Positions 51,669 through 61,670 of a DNA stretch of 64,000 nt are shown one piece after another; positions within the stretch are counted from its first letter, which is position 1; every line of letters starts with the position of its first letter. Position numbers and translations under genes: made by a program. The stretch covers positions 2,419,614 through 2,483,613 of the forward strand of contig NZ_MSCC01000001.1 in assembly GCF_002954455.1 (NCBI RefSeq), in the 5' to 3' direction. The notes below the pieces were generated by a model. The model was not told where the DNA came from, ran no database searches, and saw only the letters and a list, made by a program, of their open reading frames with translations. Source of the stretch: Photobacterium aquimaris. GTDB taxonomy: Bacteria > Pseudomonadota > Gammaproteobacteria > Enterobacterales > Vibrionaceae.

Positions 51669-53391
51669 TTACAGGCAACCCAATTCGACAATCATTAAAA
51701 TCACCTTCGGCTAACAACATCACTTCATCTAAACTGGTTACTCCCGCCAATGCCATCGCCATTGCCGACTCAACCAATGGCTTATAGCCATCACTGGCGC
51801 GAGCTATTTGGCTAAACAGTACCGCATTATTATTACGCAAGGCATCCATCATCGGTTGATCAATTTCTAATAACTCAAACACCCCGATACGACCTTTATA
51901 ACCAGTAAAATTACAGCTTTGGCAGCCCTGCCCGAACTTAAGTGCACGATGATCATCACTAAAATTACGCGATCGTAGCCACAGTTGCTGTTCATCTTCT
52001 AATACTGCAACTTGAGAACAATCGCGGCATACTCGGCGTACTAACCGCTGTGCTAATACAGCCCTTACGGCGCTAGCAACCAGATAGCCAGGTGCCTGCA
52101 TATCAATCATACGTAAGGCACTATCTATCGCATTATTGGTATGCAATGTTGAGAGTACTAAATGGCCAGTCAATGCCGCCCGTAATCCAATTTCAACCGT
52201 TTCTTGATCACGCATTTCACCGACTAAAATCACATCGGGATCTTGACGTAAAAAAGTCCGTAAAATCGATGAAAACGTTAGCCCTATTTTATTATTTACT
52301 TGAACCTGATTCACTCGCGGTAAGCGATATTCAACCGGATCTTCTGCGGTAATTAATTTTTTACCCGCTACATTAAGTTCGTTAAGCGCACCATATAGGG
52401 TCGTGGTTTTACCCGATCCTGTAGGTCCGGTAACTAAAATCATGCCATGAGGGCGCTTTAATTGGCGTCGAATACGTACTAAAAGATCAGCTGGCATACC
52501 AATATGATCGAGATCGAGAATACCTGCGGATTGATCCAATAGTCGCATTACCACCGATTCACCATATTGGACTGGCATTGTCGATAATCGAATATCAACT
52601 GAATGCTCGCGTACTTTGATATTAAAACGTCCATCTTGTGGTAAACGTTTTTCTGAAATATCAAGCCCGCTCATGAGCTTAAGTCGTAGAACCAATGCTG
52701 ATGCAACACTGCTTTCATTCAATAAGGTTTCATGCAAAACACCGTCAATACGCTGCCGTATACGCAGCACATTTTCATCCGGTTCAATATGAATATCTGA
52801 GGCACCAACTTGTAACGCATCTTCAAACAATGAATTGATCAGCTTTACCACTGTCATTTCATCATTATCTTGATCATCAAACCCAAACCCATAATGCTGT
52901 TGACTTTGATGCTCTGCGTTGAGTTGTTCAGCAAACGAGGCAATTTCTTTGGTGCGACGATAGTAACGATCAAAAGCGGTGATCAACTGTCGTTCTGGTG
53001 CAATCACAAACTCAACTTGATAGTTCTGTAATTGGTTAAGCAGCGCTTCTTGCATCGCCAGATCGGCGGGATCACTCATCGCAACTCGTACTACCTCACC
53101 ACGACGGCTGATCACTAAAGCGCGTAAACGGCGTGCGTGAACCTCTGACAGTAAACTCACCACCTCACTATCAACCACAATTCGAGTCAAATCGACCAAC
53201 GGAATATCTAATTGCTGCGCTAAAAATTGCAACAATTGTTGTTCACTCAGAAATCCCATTCCAATTAAGGTATCACCGAGCTTACGCCCGGTGATTTGTT
53301 GTTGATTCAGGGCTTGATCCAACTGCTGCTGTTCAATGATGTGCTCATCCACCAACAGATCACCTAAACGTTTACGTAATCGAATTTGCAT
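51655..53391 (-). CDS. mshE: MSHA extension ATPase MshE with c-di-GMP-binding MshEN domain
   Basis: Hexameric AAA+ ATPase powering MSHA pilus extension. The N-terminus has the tandem 24-residue MshEN motifs (RLG at 8-10 to Q31; KLG at 37-39 to Q60) established as the c-di-GMP site in V. cholerae MshE; Arg at the first position of motif 2 is Lys here. Walker A GPTGSGKTT (322-330), Walker B LVGEMRDQE and STLHTN follow, and a four-Cys zinc site CRDC...CQSC is present near 455-490. 578 residues. Confidence 0.96.
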   Translation of the reverse strand: MQIRLRKRLGDLLVDEHIIEQQQLDQALNQQQITGRKLGDTLIGMGFLSEQQLLQFLAQQLDIPLVDLTRIVVDSEVVSLLSEVHARRLRALVISRRGEVVRVAMSDPADLAMQEALLNQLQNYQVEFVIAPERQLITAFDRYYRRTKEIASFAEQLNAEHQSQQHYGFGFDDQDNDEMTVVKLINSLFEDALQVGASDIHIEPDENVLRIRQRIDGVLHETLLNESSVASALVLRLKLMSGLDISEKRLPQDGRFNIKVREHSVDIRLSTMPVQYGESVVMRLLDQSAGILDLDHIGMPADLLVRIRRQLKRPHGMILVTGPTGSGKTTTLYGALNELNVAGKKLITAEDPVEYRLPRVNQVQVNNKIGLTFSSILRTFLRQDPDVILVGEMRDQETVEIGLRAALTGHLVLSTLHTNNAIDSALRMIDMQAPGYLVASAVRAVLAQRLVRRVCRDCSQVAVLEDEQQLWLRSRNFSDDHRALKFGQGCQSCNFTGYKGRIGVFELLEIDQPMMDALRNNNAVLFSQIARASDGYKPLVESAMAMALAGVTSLDEVMLLAEGDFNDCRIGLPVNETL

Positions 53392-53394
53392 TTG

Positions 53395-54519
53395 CTAACT
53401 CCTTTGCGTTTGTAGCGCCATGATACGTTGCTGAATAAATTGTTGTGACGCTGACGACAGCCCACCGTGAGTTAATCCGTTACGATAAGAAGCTAATGCT
53501 AACGTTGGCTGCTGATTGCGCTCTTGAGCAATGGCTAATCCTAACCACCAGCGACCGTCCGTTACATCATGACGTAACAATTGTTGATAGCTCGCAAGGG
53601 CTAGCCCGGTATGATTTAACTGCTGCGCCAATCCTGCTCGCATTGCTAAAAAAGCCACTGAATCAACATTCTTTGGTTGCTGTAAGACCACAAATGCTGC
53701 TTGCTGTTGTTGTTCATTAACCAGCAATTTAGCTAATGTTAACCGTAATTCGGTATTGTTAGGTTGCAACTGTAATCCTTGCTGTAATATCGTCACCGCT
53801 TGGCGATCATCCCCACGGCCATAATATAATGCTGCCAGTTTTTGCCTTGCCGTCACCCATTGCGGACGATACTTTAATGCCGCTTCAAGATGGATGATCC
53901 CTTGGCGGCTATTTGCCTGACGCAATGCTTTTTGTGCTTTACGGTATTCAACATCTGCCAATTGTGATGCTGTTAACGCCACAGTTTGAATCGATAATCG
54001 ACTGGGTAATGGTTTTGGCTCTGGCTTCACAGCTGGCAGCGACGCAACAGTGATATTTTTGACTGATTGTTGCTCTGCTAATGCATGTTGATAACCATTG
54101 TCGTAGCCTTGCTCATATGAACTGGCAAGCTCTTGTTCAATCTCTAATGTTTCAAACGCAGACTCTGCAATGGGCAACTCAACTAAGGATGATTTCACAT
54201 CCGTTACGGCAACATTGGGTGTGACTGATGTAATTGGTGCCACCACAACGGCTGGTTTTACCGACCTCGTTGCTGGTATTGGGGCCACCTCAGGTGGTGA
54301 TATAACCGCTATTTTTTTCGTCGTCACAGCCACAGATTGGTGCCAGCTTTTACTAAACATGATAATTATTGCTATCACTAACAATCCCATAATGATCGCC
54401 ACAACAGTGCGATGACGATGAGTCGGTATCGGTTTTATCATTGCAGGCTCTAATGCTATATCTGCAGCATGGGGCTGTTGTTGTGCTAAAGCACTCAGGC
54501 GACGATTTAGCTCACTCAT
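53395..54519 (-). CDS. mshN: MSHA biogenesis TPR protein MshN
   Basis: Membrane-anchored protein with TPR repeats, of unproven role in MSHA assembly. An N-terminal cytoplasmic segment, one membrane helix (about residues 39-57), a Pro/Val-rich linker, then about five TPR motifs (about 195-365). I start it at the ATG at 54519, which overlaps the mshM stop as ATGA and follows GGA by 7 bp; the frame opens 30 bp earlier. 374 residues. Confidence 0.9.
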   Translation of the reverse strand: MSELNRRLSALAQQQPHAADIALEPAMIKPIPTHRHRTVVAIIMGLLVIAIIIMFSKSWHQSVAVTTKKIAVISPPEVAPIPATRSVKPAVVVAPITSVTPNVAVTDVKSSLVELPIAESAFETLEIEQELASSYEQGYDNGYQHALAEQQSVKNITVASLPAVKPEPKPLPSRLSIQTVALTASQLADVEYRKAQKALRQANSRQGIIHLEAALKYRPQWVTARQKLAALYYGRGDDRQAVTILQQGLQLQPNNTELRLTLAKLLVNEQQQQAAFVVLQQPKNVDSVAFLAMRAGLAQQLNHTGLALASYQQLLRHDVTDGRWWLGLAIAQERNQQPTLALASYRNGLTHGGLSSASQQFIQQRIMALQTQRS

Positions 54520-55364
54520 AAATATTTCCATCTCAGCCATTGCCACCACAACCGACTTGATTGTCGAGCTGCCACAGTATCAGCAATCGCAATATTAATA
54601 TCTTGTCGACAAATACATTGCCGTTGGTGGCTATAAGCCGCTAATAAGGCTTTATGTGCCAATTGATTAATCAACCTTGGAATACCGCCACTGGCAAACC
54701 AAATCGCGCGCGATTGAGCGATGGAAAATAACTGAGAATGGCAACCAGAAACCGATAATCGATGTTCAATATAAGCCACAGCTTCAGCCTCATTTAACGC
54801 TAATAACGTCGTTCGAAAAGTGATCCGTTGTTGCAATTGACGTAACTGATGCGCAGCTAAGCGTTGATCGAGTTCAGGCTGTCCAATTAACACGATATGA
54901 AGTAATTTTTCTGATTCTGTTTCAATATTACCCAATAAACGGATCATTTCGAGCGCATCATCAGTCAATGCTTGTGCTTCATCGATCACCACCACCACCG
55001 CGCGACCTTTGGCTTTGCGGTGCAATAATTGGTCATGAATATCAACTGTTAGTCGATGCTGTTCTGTATCGATATTAATCCCTAACTCATCGGCTAATGC
55101 CACCTGTAAACTAAGTCCACACTGAGCAGGTGTCGGTAAATAAACCAAATCATACCGAGGGGGTAATCGATTGATCAACATACGACAAACGAGGGTTTTT
55201 CCCGTTCCCACTTCACCAGATAACTGCATTATTCCTTCGCCCATCGCCAACCCAGCTAGCACAGTCTCGATAGCGGTTAAATGGGTTGGTAAAGCATGAA
55301 ATAAGGCTGTATTAGGGGTTAATGAAAACGGTGCTTGTTTAAACCCGAAATGCGATAAATACAT
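54516..55364 (-). CDS. mshM: MSHA biogenesis ATPase MshM (ExeA-like)
   Basis: AAA-type ATPase resembling ExeA/GspA of type II secretion, thought to aid secretin assembly. MYLSHFGFKQAPFSLTPN at the N-terminus is typical; Walker A SGEVGTGKTLVCRML (about residues 49-63) and Walker B VVVIDEAQALT (about 124-134). 282 residues. It lacks the C-terminal peptidoglycan-binding domain of ExeA. Confidence 0.93.
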   Translation of the reverse strand: MYLSHFGFKQAPFSLTPNTALFHALPTHLTAIETVLAGLAMGEGIMQLSGEVGTGKTLVCRMLINRLPPRYDLVYLPTPAQCGLSLQVALADELGINIDTEQHRLTVDIHDQLLHRKAKGRAVVVVIDEAQALTDDALEMIRLLGNIETESEKLLHIVLIGQPELDQRLAAHQLRQLQQRITFRTTLLALNEAEAVAYIEHRLSVSGCHSQLFSIAQSRAIWFASGGIPRLINQLAHKALLAAYSHQRQCICRQDINIAIADTVAARQSSRLWWQWLRWKYL

Positions 55365-55367
55365 CAG

Positions 55368-57011
55368 TTATTTAGGTTCCGGAAACCATTCATTAACCAA
55401 TGTTCGCGAGCGTTCGATCTCTTGTTGCCAGGTTTGATCACTGATCACGGTTGGCTTTAATAAAATCACCAATTCGGTTTTTTGCTTCACTTTATTAATA
55501 TTCCGAAACAGATTACCCACCACAGGAATATCACCAAGCAAGGGGACTTTTGATACTTGATCTGTCATCGCGGTTTTCATCAAACCACCAATGACCACCA
55601 CATCACCACTACGAGCGTGAATAATAGAATCAGATTCACGAATGGTACTTTTGGCTAATGGCAATTGATAAACACCAAACTTTTCACCTAAATCAACCGC
55701 TTTGATTTCATTTTTAATATCAACCACCGCAGGGTGAACATGTAATAACACTCCGCCTTGATCGTCAATTTGCGGGGTCACATCCAGTGAAATACCAGAG
55801 AAAAAGGGCGTTAATTCAATATCAGGTGCAGCAGTACTGTTATCACCAGAAACATTACTACTTGAAACATTGGTGACAAAATATTCATCGCCACCGACTT
55901 TGATCACTGCTTTTTGATTATTAGCCGCTGTCACCCGTGGGCTTGATAACACATTAAGATCACCTTGAGTTTCAAGAAAACTCAGTACAGAGGTGAAATT
56001 ACCATCACTAATGGTGATATTTGTTTGTCCGCCTAATAGATTTGAAATCACGTTACCACCAGGCAATGCTGCAATGGCACTAGCATCAACAATCGGCGTT
56101 GTCCCCACTACAATATTGGTGCCGCCAATACTGCGGGTGATATTTTGCCAGTTAATGCCCTGCTGATAGCTATCATTAAGCGTTACTTCCATGATCTTGG
56201 CTTCTAATACCACCTGACGTACTAACCGCTGCTGTGAAATTCCCAGAAATTGTTTTACTTCACGTAATTCATTTGGAAATGCACGCACCGAAATCAAGCC
56301 AGCTTGCGGTGATACCATCACATTACGACCATCACCATGTCCAATCATGCCACGAACGACTTTTTCTAATTGTTGCCAAAAATCACTCTCAGAACGGGTC
56401 TTAATGGTTGTGCCCCCCGTAGTGGTACTCACTCCTTCTGTCGCAGTATCACCACTATCATCTAAGTTTGAGTTTTCATTACGACTATTAGCGATAGAGC
56501 CGGTAGTAATCGAGGTTAATGACACCCCTTGACGTTGCAATTGCAAATAATCGACAGTAATGATATCGGTACGCAATGTTGCGGGAAACACCTGAATAAT
56601 ATTGCCTTTACGCGTAATGCTATAGCCATAAACATCATCGACAACATCCAATACTTCATCGAGAGTGACATCTGTTAATTGCAAGCTGATCAGACCGTTA
56701 ACACCTGGATGAATCACAATATTAAACGGCGTGCCTTGGACTAGACTTGAAAAAAATGCATTGGCATCAACATTACGTGCATTAACACGAAAACGTTTTT
56801 CAAGCGCTTGATGTGATTGCAAGTCATGACTCTCTAATGTTGGCATCAGATCATTATTAACCGCAGCAGGCAGCTCAAACGCAGGTTGACTAACCGCATC
56901 ATTAGCAGCTTGATTAAGTGCTTGTTTAATAGCAACTGGCGACTGATGTCCCATTTGAGTTGAACACCCCACTAATGAAGCGATAACTGCACCAAGTATG
57001 ATACGTTGCAT
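55368..57011 (-). CDS. mshL: MSHA outer-membrane secretin MshL
   Basis: Forms the outer-membrane pore of the pilus machine. Lipoprotein signal with VGCS (Cys at about 16), an N-terminal STN/N0-like domain (about 80-145), N1-type domain, and a C-terminal secretin domain (about 260-540, including SSPRVTAANNQKAVIKVGGDEYFV and VVIGGLMKTAM). A Ser/Thr-rich insertion (about 180-215, DSGDTATEGVSTTTGG) is probably disordered. 547 residues. Confidence 0.95.
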   Translation of the reverse strand: MQRIILGAVIASLVGCSTQMGHQSPVAIKQALNQAANDAVSQPAFELPAAVNNDLMPTLESHDLQSHQALEKRFRVNARNVDANAFFSSLVQGTPFNIVIHPGVNGLISLQLTDVTLDEVLDVVDDVYGYSITRKGNIIQVFPATLRTDIITVDYLQLQRQGVSLTSITTGSIANSRNENSNLDDSGDTATEGVSTTTGGTTIKTRSESDFWQQLEKVVRGMIGHGDGRNVMVSPQAGLISVRAFPNELREVKQFLGISQQRLVRQVVLEAKIMEVTLNDSYQQGINWQNITRSIGGTNIVVGTTPIVDASAIAALPGGNVISNLLGGQTNITISDGNFTSVLSFLETQGDLNVLSSPRVTAANNQKAVIKVGGDEYFVTNVSSSNVSGDNSTAAPDIELTPFFSGISLDVTPQIDDQGGVLLHVHPAVVDIKNEIKAVDLGEKFGVYQLPLAKSTIRESDSIIHARSGDVVVIGGLMKTAMTDQVSKVPLLGDIPVVGNLFRNINKVKQKTELVILLKPTVISDQTWQQEIERSRTLVNEWFPEPK

Positions 57012-57024
57012 TTTTTATGGCCCT

Positions 57025-57351
57025 TCACTGCTTTATGTTTGTGCTAAACAGTGACAATTGCCACTGCTTTTGATTACGGGTTAATACCACTGAACTATCA
57101 CTGACTCGACTGACGGTATAGCCTCTAATAACGCTGCCAACGGTGACACTTTTACCACTTAACGTCGCTCGGCAAGCTTGGGCATCACAAATAACACTCT
57201 GTAATTGTGGTAATAAGGGAGCAGAAACGGTGACTGATGATGTTTTTTTTTGCCACCCTAATGGCGCAGTAGGATCTTGCTGAGCATGTATATTTACCGC
57301 AAACAATAAACCACTAAGCCCGACACCAGTAACGAGATATTTAACCACCAA
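57025..57351 (-). CDS. mshK: MSHA biogenesis protein MshK
   Basis: Small periplasmic protein with a signal peptide (about residues 1-23), likely a PilP-like pilotin or alignment component linking secretin and inner membrane; role in MSHA is inferred. Core DPTAPLGWQ and VICDAQACRATLSGKSVTVGSVIRGY. 108 residues. Overlaps mshJ by 11 bp. Confidence 0.88.
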   Translation of the reverse strand: MVVKYLVTGVGLSGLLFAVNIHAQQDPTAPLGWQKKTSSVTVSAPLLPQLQSVICDAQACRATLSGKSVTVGSVIRGYTVSRVSDSSVVLTRNQKQWQLSLFSTNIKQ

Positions 57352-57979
57352 TAAAGTCCTTAGTTTCGCCTAATGTATACAGTTCAAGCTCAATATTCGC
57401 CCATGGATACTGAGTCACTTGATAGTTTAAATTACGCCAATAATACTGCACAGGTAACGCTTCAAGTTGAGTTAAATAGCCAACAACATCAAAGTATTTA
57501 CCTTTAAATGTCATTCGTAATGGATGTATATAATATCCCTGATCATCACCATCCATTAACTGAGCGGCAGGTAATGACACCATGGTTTGTAACTGCAACG
57601 CTTGACTGTGACCCAATACTTGCTCAAGCACACTGGTCATTTGAGTAGGAGAAACTAAACGCCCAACTTTATGTTGTAGTTCTGCTATCAACACCCTATT
57701 TTGCTGATCCAGTTGCACGATTTGAGCTTCTATCTTTTGATTAGGATTCTGAGTTAATTGACGTTGTAATTGGGTAATTTTATTACAGGTTGCGATCACA
57801 TTATTAGCTGTCGTCTGGACACTATTGGTTTGGCTTTTTAACTGCAACCATTGTGGTTCTAACACCATAAATACACCAATAAAACCAATTGCTACCCAAC
57901 CTGATATCGCAATCAGCCATTGCTCACGTGATGATAAATTACTGAATTTTTGTTGATATTCACTCCACGTCAACTTCAT
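57341..57979 (-). CDS. mshJ: MSHA biogenesis alignment-complex protein MshJ (PilO-like)
   Basis: Bitopic inner-membrane protein with one helix (about residues 23-41), a long coiled coil (about 55-105), and a small C-terminal alpha/beta domain. The layout equals PilO/GspM. 212 residues. Shares its first base with the mshI stop. Confidence 0.9.
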   Translation of the reverse strand: MKLTWSEYQQKFSNLSSREQWLIAISGWVAIGFIGVFMVLEPQWLQLKSQTNSVQTTANNVIATCNKITQLQRQLTQNPNQKIEAQIVQLDQQNRVLIAELQHKVGRLVSPTQMTSVLEQVLGHSQALQLQTMVSLPAAQLMDGDDQGYYIHPLRMTFKGKYFDVVGYLTQLEALPVQYYWRNLNYQVTQYPWANIELELYTLGETKDFIGG

Positions 57980-59448
57980 TAATTTATCCCTTGTAGACGT
58001 TGAGCTTGCAAACTAAATCTAACCTGATTGCTATCATCACGATCAATAGTCAATAACTGGAATCGGCGCTCAGCCAAAGTTGAATAACGATTAAATGTGC
58101 TTAACCATCGTGGTACAGCATCAGGTATACGAGCGCTACCATTGACATTCATACCATCAGCTGAAATTGAAATACGATCAATCGCGATATCGGTTGATGC
58201 CGCTGCGGCAAGTTGGGTTAACACTTCACCATAACCAACCAATAAACTAGCATCATGATTGGCAACAGCTTTCAATGTTGCTTGCTTAGCACTAATTTCT
58301 TGCTCTAATACACTGACACGTTGATGCTTTATCGGGCTTACAATATGCAGTAACAGTTGCTTTTGAATTAGTGCTAATTCAGTTTGTGCCGCAGTTAACT
58401 GTGCGTTATTGGACACAATTTCAGGCGCTAATTGACGCGATTTAAAGCTATAACAACCACTGACTGTCGCGATGAGTACAGTCAAGGCTAGCCAACTTAG
58501 CAACATATTATTAAGTGTTAACCATTGACGCTTAGGTTGTAGGTGTTGAGAATAAAGATTAATTGCAGAGTCAAAGCCTTGCTTAAGGCCAGCCCACGTA
58601 ACACGTGCCGCGGTTGAGGTTAAAGATGGTTGAGGTGGAACGAGAGCTTTAACAGTGACATTTAAACGATCATTTAATGCCTGCGCTAATTGGTTGTTAT
58701 CATCATTATCACAACTGATTAATAGCTGACTAATTGGATTATCACGCAGCTGAGCGCTAACAAAATCCAACGAACGTTGAAGCTCTAACGCCAAACTATC
58801 AAGTTGTAAGGATTGAGCATCAGTATTTGCCATCGCCACCAACGAGACGTCAAAGCCTCGTAATTGGCGTTGAAAAAATAATTTATGTTGGCTAAAGGCG
58901 GTTAATTGCAGGTTACCATTACCATGGCGATGTACCACTAATTGGCTACGATTATCTGCCGTGAACTCACTCCAAACCACACTTTCAACCGTCACGCAAC
59001 CGACATTACATCCTGCTGATTTACAGGCTGCAATAATCTTATTCAGTTGTTGGCGAGTACTAACAAATACCTGTAGCCGATCGTTTTGTAGGCAGCTAAA
59101 ACCATCAGCGACGATATCTTCAGGCGCTTCATTGACTAAATCTTTAACCAAATAAGGCAGCGCTAATGCTAGCTCATCACTGCTCAATTCAGGTTTATCT
59201 ATCAATAAGCTTTGGTATAAACCTTGGCCTAAAATAACTGCAACTTGAGCCCCAGTTAATTGATGCTTAGTGATCAACATTTCAATCGCAGTTGGCCATT
59301 CAGTAGTCGAGGCTATTGATATGGAATCAACAACAATATCGGCTTCGCTACCAACAACTACAACAACGGTGTCAGAAAATAAAGTAATTGCGGCATTAAG
59401 TGAGGGCTTTTTGTGGGTAAGAAACCAAGCAAATAAGCGTTGAATCAT
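57979..59448 (-). CDS. mshI: MSHA biogenesis protein MshI (PilM-PilN like)
   Basis: Inner-membrane alignment protein. The N-terminal 280 residues resemble the actin-like PilM domain (SDTVVVVVGSEADIV, YLVKDLV, VTVESVVW, divergent ATP site), followed by one membrane helix (about 310-330), a coiled coil and a PilN-like periplasmic part (to residue 489). A natural PilM-PilN fusion is the rule in MSHA. First gene of the assembly operon after csrD. Confidence 0.92.
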   Translation of the reverse strand: MIQRLFAWFLTHKKPSLNAAITLFSDTVVVVVGSEADIVVDSISIASTTEWPTAIEMLITKHQLTGAQVAVILGQGLYQSLLIDKPELSSDELALALPYLVKDLVNEAPEDIVADGFSCLQNDRLQVFVSTRQQLNKIIAACKSAGCNVGCVTVESVVWSEFTADNRSQLVVHRHGNGNLQLTAFSQHKLFFQRQLRGFDVSLVAMANTDAQSLQLDSLALELQRSLDFVSAQLRDNPISQLLISCDNDDNNQLAQALNDRLNVTVKALVPPQPSLTSTAARVTWAGLKQGFDSAINLYSQHLQPKRQWLTLNNMLLSWLALTVLIATVSGCYSFKSRQLAPEIVSNNAQLTAAQTELALIQKQLLLHIVSPIKHQRVSVLEQEISAKQATLKAVANHDASLLVGYGEVLTQLAAAASTDIAIDRISISADGMNVNGSARIPDAVPRWLSTFNRYSTLAERRFQLLTIDRDDSNQVRFSLQAQRLQGIN

Positions 59449-59556
59449 GATAAAAACAAGCCAAAAGTTAGAGCCAAATAACAGCTCTGCACTTTAGGTA
59501 AAGAGTCTTTATTTCACAATATTAATGTATCAAATGTCAGATCTACATCACTTTAA

Positions 59557-59579
59557 ATGATAACTATCATGTTAACATG
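59557..59579. promoter_or_regulatory. overlapping palindromes between csrD and mshI
   Basis: ATGATA-AC-TATCAT (59557-59570) overlaps the perfect 12-bp palindrome CATGTTAACATG (59568-59579) in the 147-bp gap. A further weak hairpin AGAGC/GCTCT (59470-59488) lies nearer mshI. They may be an operator for the msh assembly operon or a poor csrD terminator. No confident promoter was assigned. Confidence 0.4.
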
Positions 59580-59595
59580 TTCAGCATCATCCCCT

Positions 59596-61530
59596 TTAGG
59601 CATTGGGCTCACGCACTATTGGTTGCTCAGCAGCAAATAATCGACCTTGAGCCGCGACAACACCTAGCTGTTGTAAGACTCGCCATTCCTTATTCGACTC
59701 AACCCCAACCGCAATAACTTGAGCATCAGTGTTGGCACATGCACCAAGCATACTTCTAACAAATAATTGATTTTCTTGACGCTGATGAATATCACGCACT
59801 AAGCCACGATGTAATTTAATATAATCAGCTTTAATATCTTTAATATAGTACGTACTAACAATCGTTCGACCTGCTTTTGAAACCACCAGCTTACAGCCAA
59901 GGCCAGTTAACACCCGCAACACTGGCCGTATCGCATCTAGATGTTTCACTAACATATTTTCTGATACTTCAAACAATAATCGATTCAATACCGGACGCGG
60001 TAATTGCAATAACTCATCCCGTAGCCATTTAACAAACTTTTTGTCACGTAAACTAACAGTCGTAACATTAACCGCATAACTATTGATAGCAGATTGTTGC
60101 TTAAGCAACATCAAGGTTTGGCTGATCACTGCGCGATCAAAACGCACTGAATAACCGACTTGTTCTACCGCTGTCATAAAATTCGATGCTTTAATAATAT
60201 CGCCATTATCATCTTTTATTCGCGCAAGTAAGGCGTAGCTCATGACTTGATCATTAGCCGCCATAATAATTGGCTGTTGATATAATAATGGTCCACCTTG
60301 TAGCAGTGTTTTATCAATCAGAGTACGCCAGCGAACATTACCACGCGACTTATCCCATTGATGATCTTTGGTAAAGCTATTCCAATTATTTGCACCTTGT
60401 AACTGTGAACTACGTAAAGCTGTATCAACTTCATCCATGATTCGGCCACGGCGATCACCACTATGAAAATAAGTGACCCCAATATGACACCAATTATCTT
60501 TTTCCATCGGTGCCGGAGGTGATAACCGCTCGACAGCATTTAATAATTGATTGGTAAAAAGTTTAATTTCTTTGGCTGGCTGTTGGGGAATCAGAATCGC
60601 AAATTCAGCATCAAAATAACGAGCTAATACCGTATCAGGAAAACGCTGAATAAAATTAGAGAGGATCACACTGATGTCTTGTAATAACTCTTCGGCAACA
60701 GTTCTTCCTTGCTGAGCACACAGTTCATCCCAGTCACTTAAGCGTAATAAGATCACCGCCCCATGATTATCTTGATCTTGTACCATCGACTGTAAACGAC
60801 TATCAAACAACACTCGATTAGCAGTACCGGTTAATTGATCTAAAAAAGTATGGGTGCGAATAAAAGTATCAAATCGACTCCGTTCTTGGCGGGCATCTTT
60901 CAGTTCACCAATTAATTGATCAAGCGCCAAACTTGCCGTTGCAGGCCATTCATAATCATTGCCTTGTGCGTATTGTTCAACCCTACCTGCCAAAATCATT
61001 CGCCCACGCTCTTCTAATAATTCAGAGCCATAGAGCTGAGTTCGAAGCCAATGCACTCCTCGCACCAAGCCAAGAATAACAATCAACATCGCTAAAGAAA
61101 TCGAAGACATTGCTCCAAGTGAATAGGTAAATTCACTATAAAGCGGAATAGCTGTGATTGTGACTTGATAATTAGCATGTGAAGGTAATTTATATTGGTG
61201 TCGATAAAGGACATTAGGATCAGGAACGACTTGATCACTTTTAAAATCAAAAATCTGATTATTATTATCAGTAACTGTTAATGTCACCACATTACTAGCT
61301 TTAAGCAATGTAGGCAGCCAACGAGACAACGCCTGCGGTCCTTGAGGCTCAAAAATCTCTTGATCGATGACACTCACCACACCGTCAAGGTAGTGCACTA
61401 ATGCGTTTTGGCCGAGTTTACGAAAACTCAATGCACCACCAATAAAAATAACTAAAATCGCGCAAATCACGATCATGGTAACAAAGGCAACTAAGCGATT
61501 TGTTAACTTCATCCTTGAGGCTTTTCTCAT
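59596..61530 (-). CDS. csrD: RNase E specificity factor CsrD (MshH), degenerate GGDEF-EAL protein
   Basis: Membrane protein that in E. coli targets the sRNAs CsrB and CsrC for RNase E decay, freeing CsrA. Two membrane helices (about residues 12-34 and 135-158) bracket a periplasmic sensor; a HAMP-like region precedes a GGDEF domain (about 225-375) whose signature is DAEF (FDAEFAILIP) and an EAL domain (about 385-640) whose signature reads LLAR (YALLARIKDD). Both active sites are thus degenerate, as in known CsrD. 644 residues. Position next to mshI is conserved in vibrios. Confidence 0.94.
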   Translation of the reverse strand: MRKASRMKLTNRLVAFVTMIVICAILVIFIGGALSFRKLGQNALVHYLDGVVSVIDQEIFEPQGPQALSRWLPTLLKASNVVTLTVTDNNNQIFDFKSDQVVPDPNVLYRHQYKLPSHANYQVTITAIPLYSEFTYSLGAMSSISLAMLIVILGLVRGVHWLRTQLYGSELLEERGRMILAGRVEQYAQGNDYEWPATASLALDQLIGELKDARQERSRFDTFIRTHTFLDQLTGTANRVLFDSRLQSMVQDQDNHGAVILLRLSDWDELCAQQGRTVAEELLQDISVILSNFIQRFPDTVLARYFDAEFAILIPQQPAKEIKLFTNQLLNAVERLSPPAPMEKDNWCHIGVTYFHSGDRRGRIMDEVDTALRSSQLQGANNWNSFTKDHQWDKSRGNVRWRTLIDKTLLQGGPLLYQQPIIMAANDQVMSYALLARIKDDNGDIIKASNFMTAVEQVGYSVRFDRAVISQTLMLLKQQSAINSYAVNVTTVSLRDKKFVKWLRDELLQLPRPVLNRLLFEVSENMLVKHLDAIRPVLRVLTGLGCKLVVSKAGRTIVSTYYIKDIKADYIKLHRGLVRDIHQRQENQLFVRSMLGACANTDAQVIAVGVESNKEWRVLQQLGVVAAQGRLFAAEQPIVREPNA

Positions 61531-61670
61531 AGCATCCTTATTTCACATATGCCATTAATATCAATATGTAAGAGATCAAAACGATCTTAATCATTTTCTC
61601 GTCGCTAAGCATACGCTACATTAGACCCGTTAATCGATTAATAATATTGTAACAAGGGAATAATACGTTT

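Noticed and set aside
59557..59570. Fur box between csrD and mshI
   Set aside because: ATGATA-AC-TATCAT lacks the spacing of the 19-bp Fur consensus and no iron gene is adjacent.
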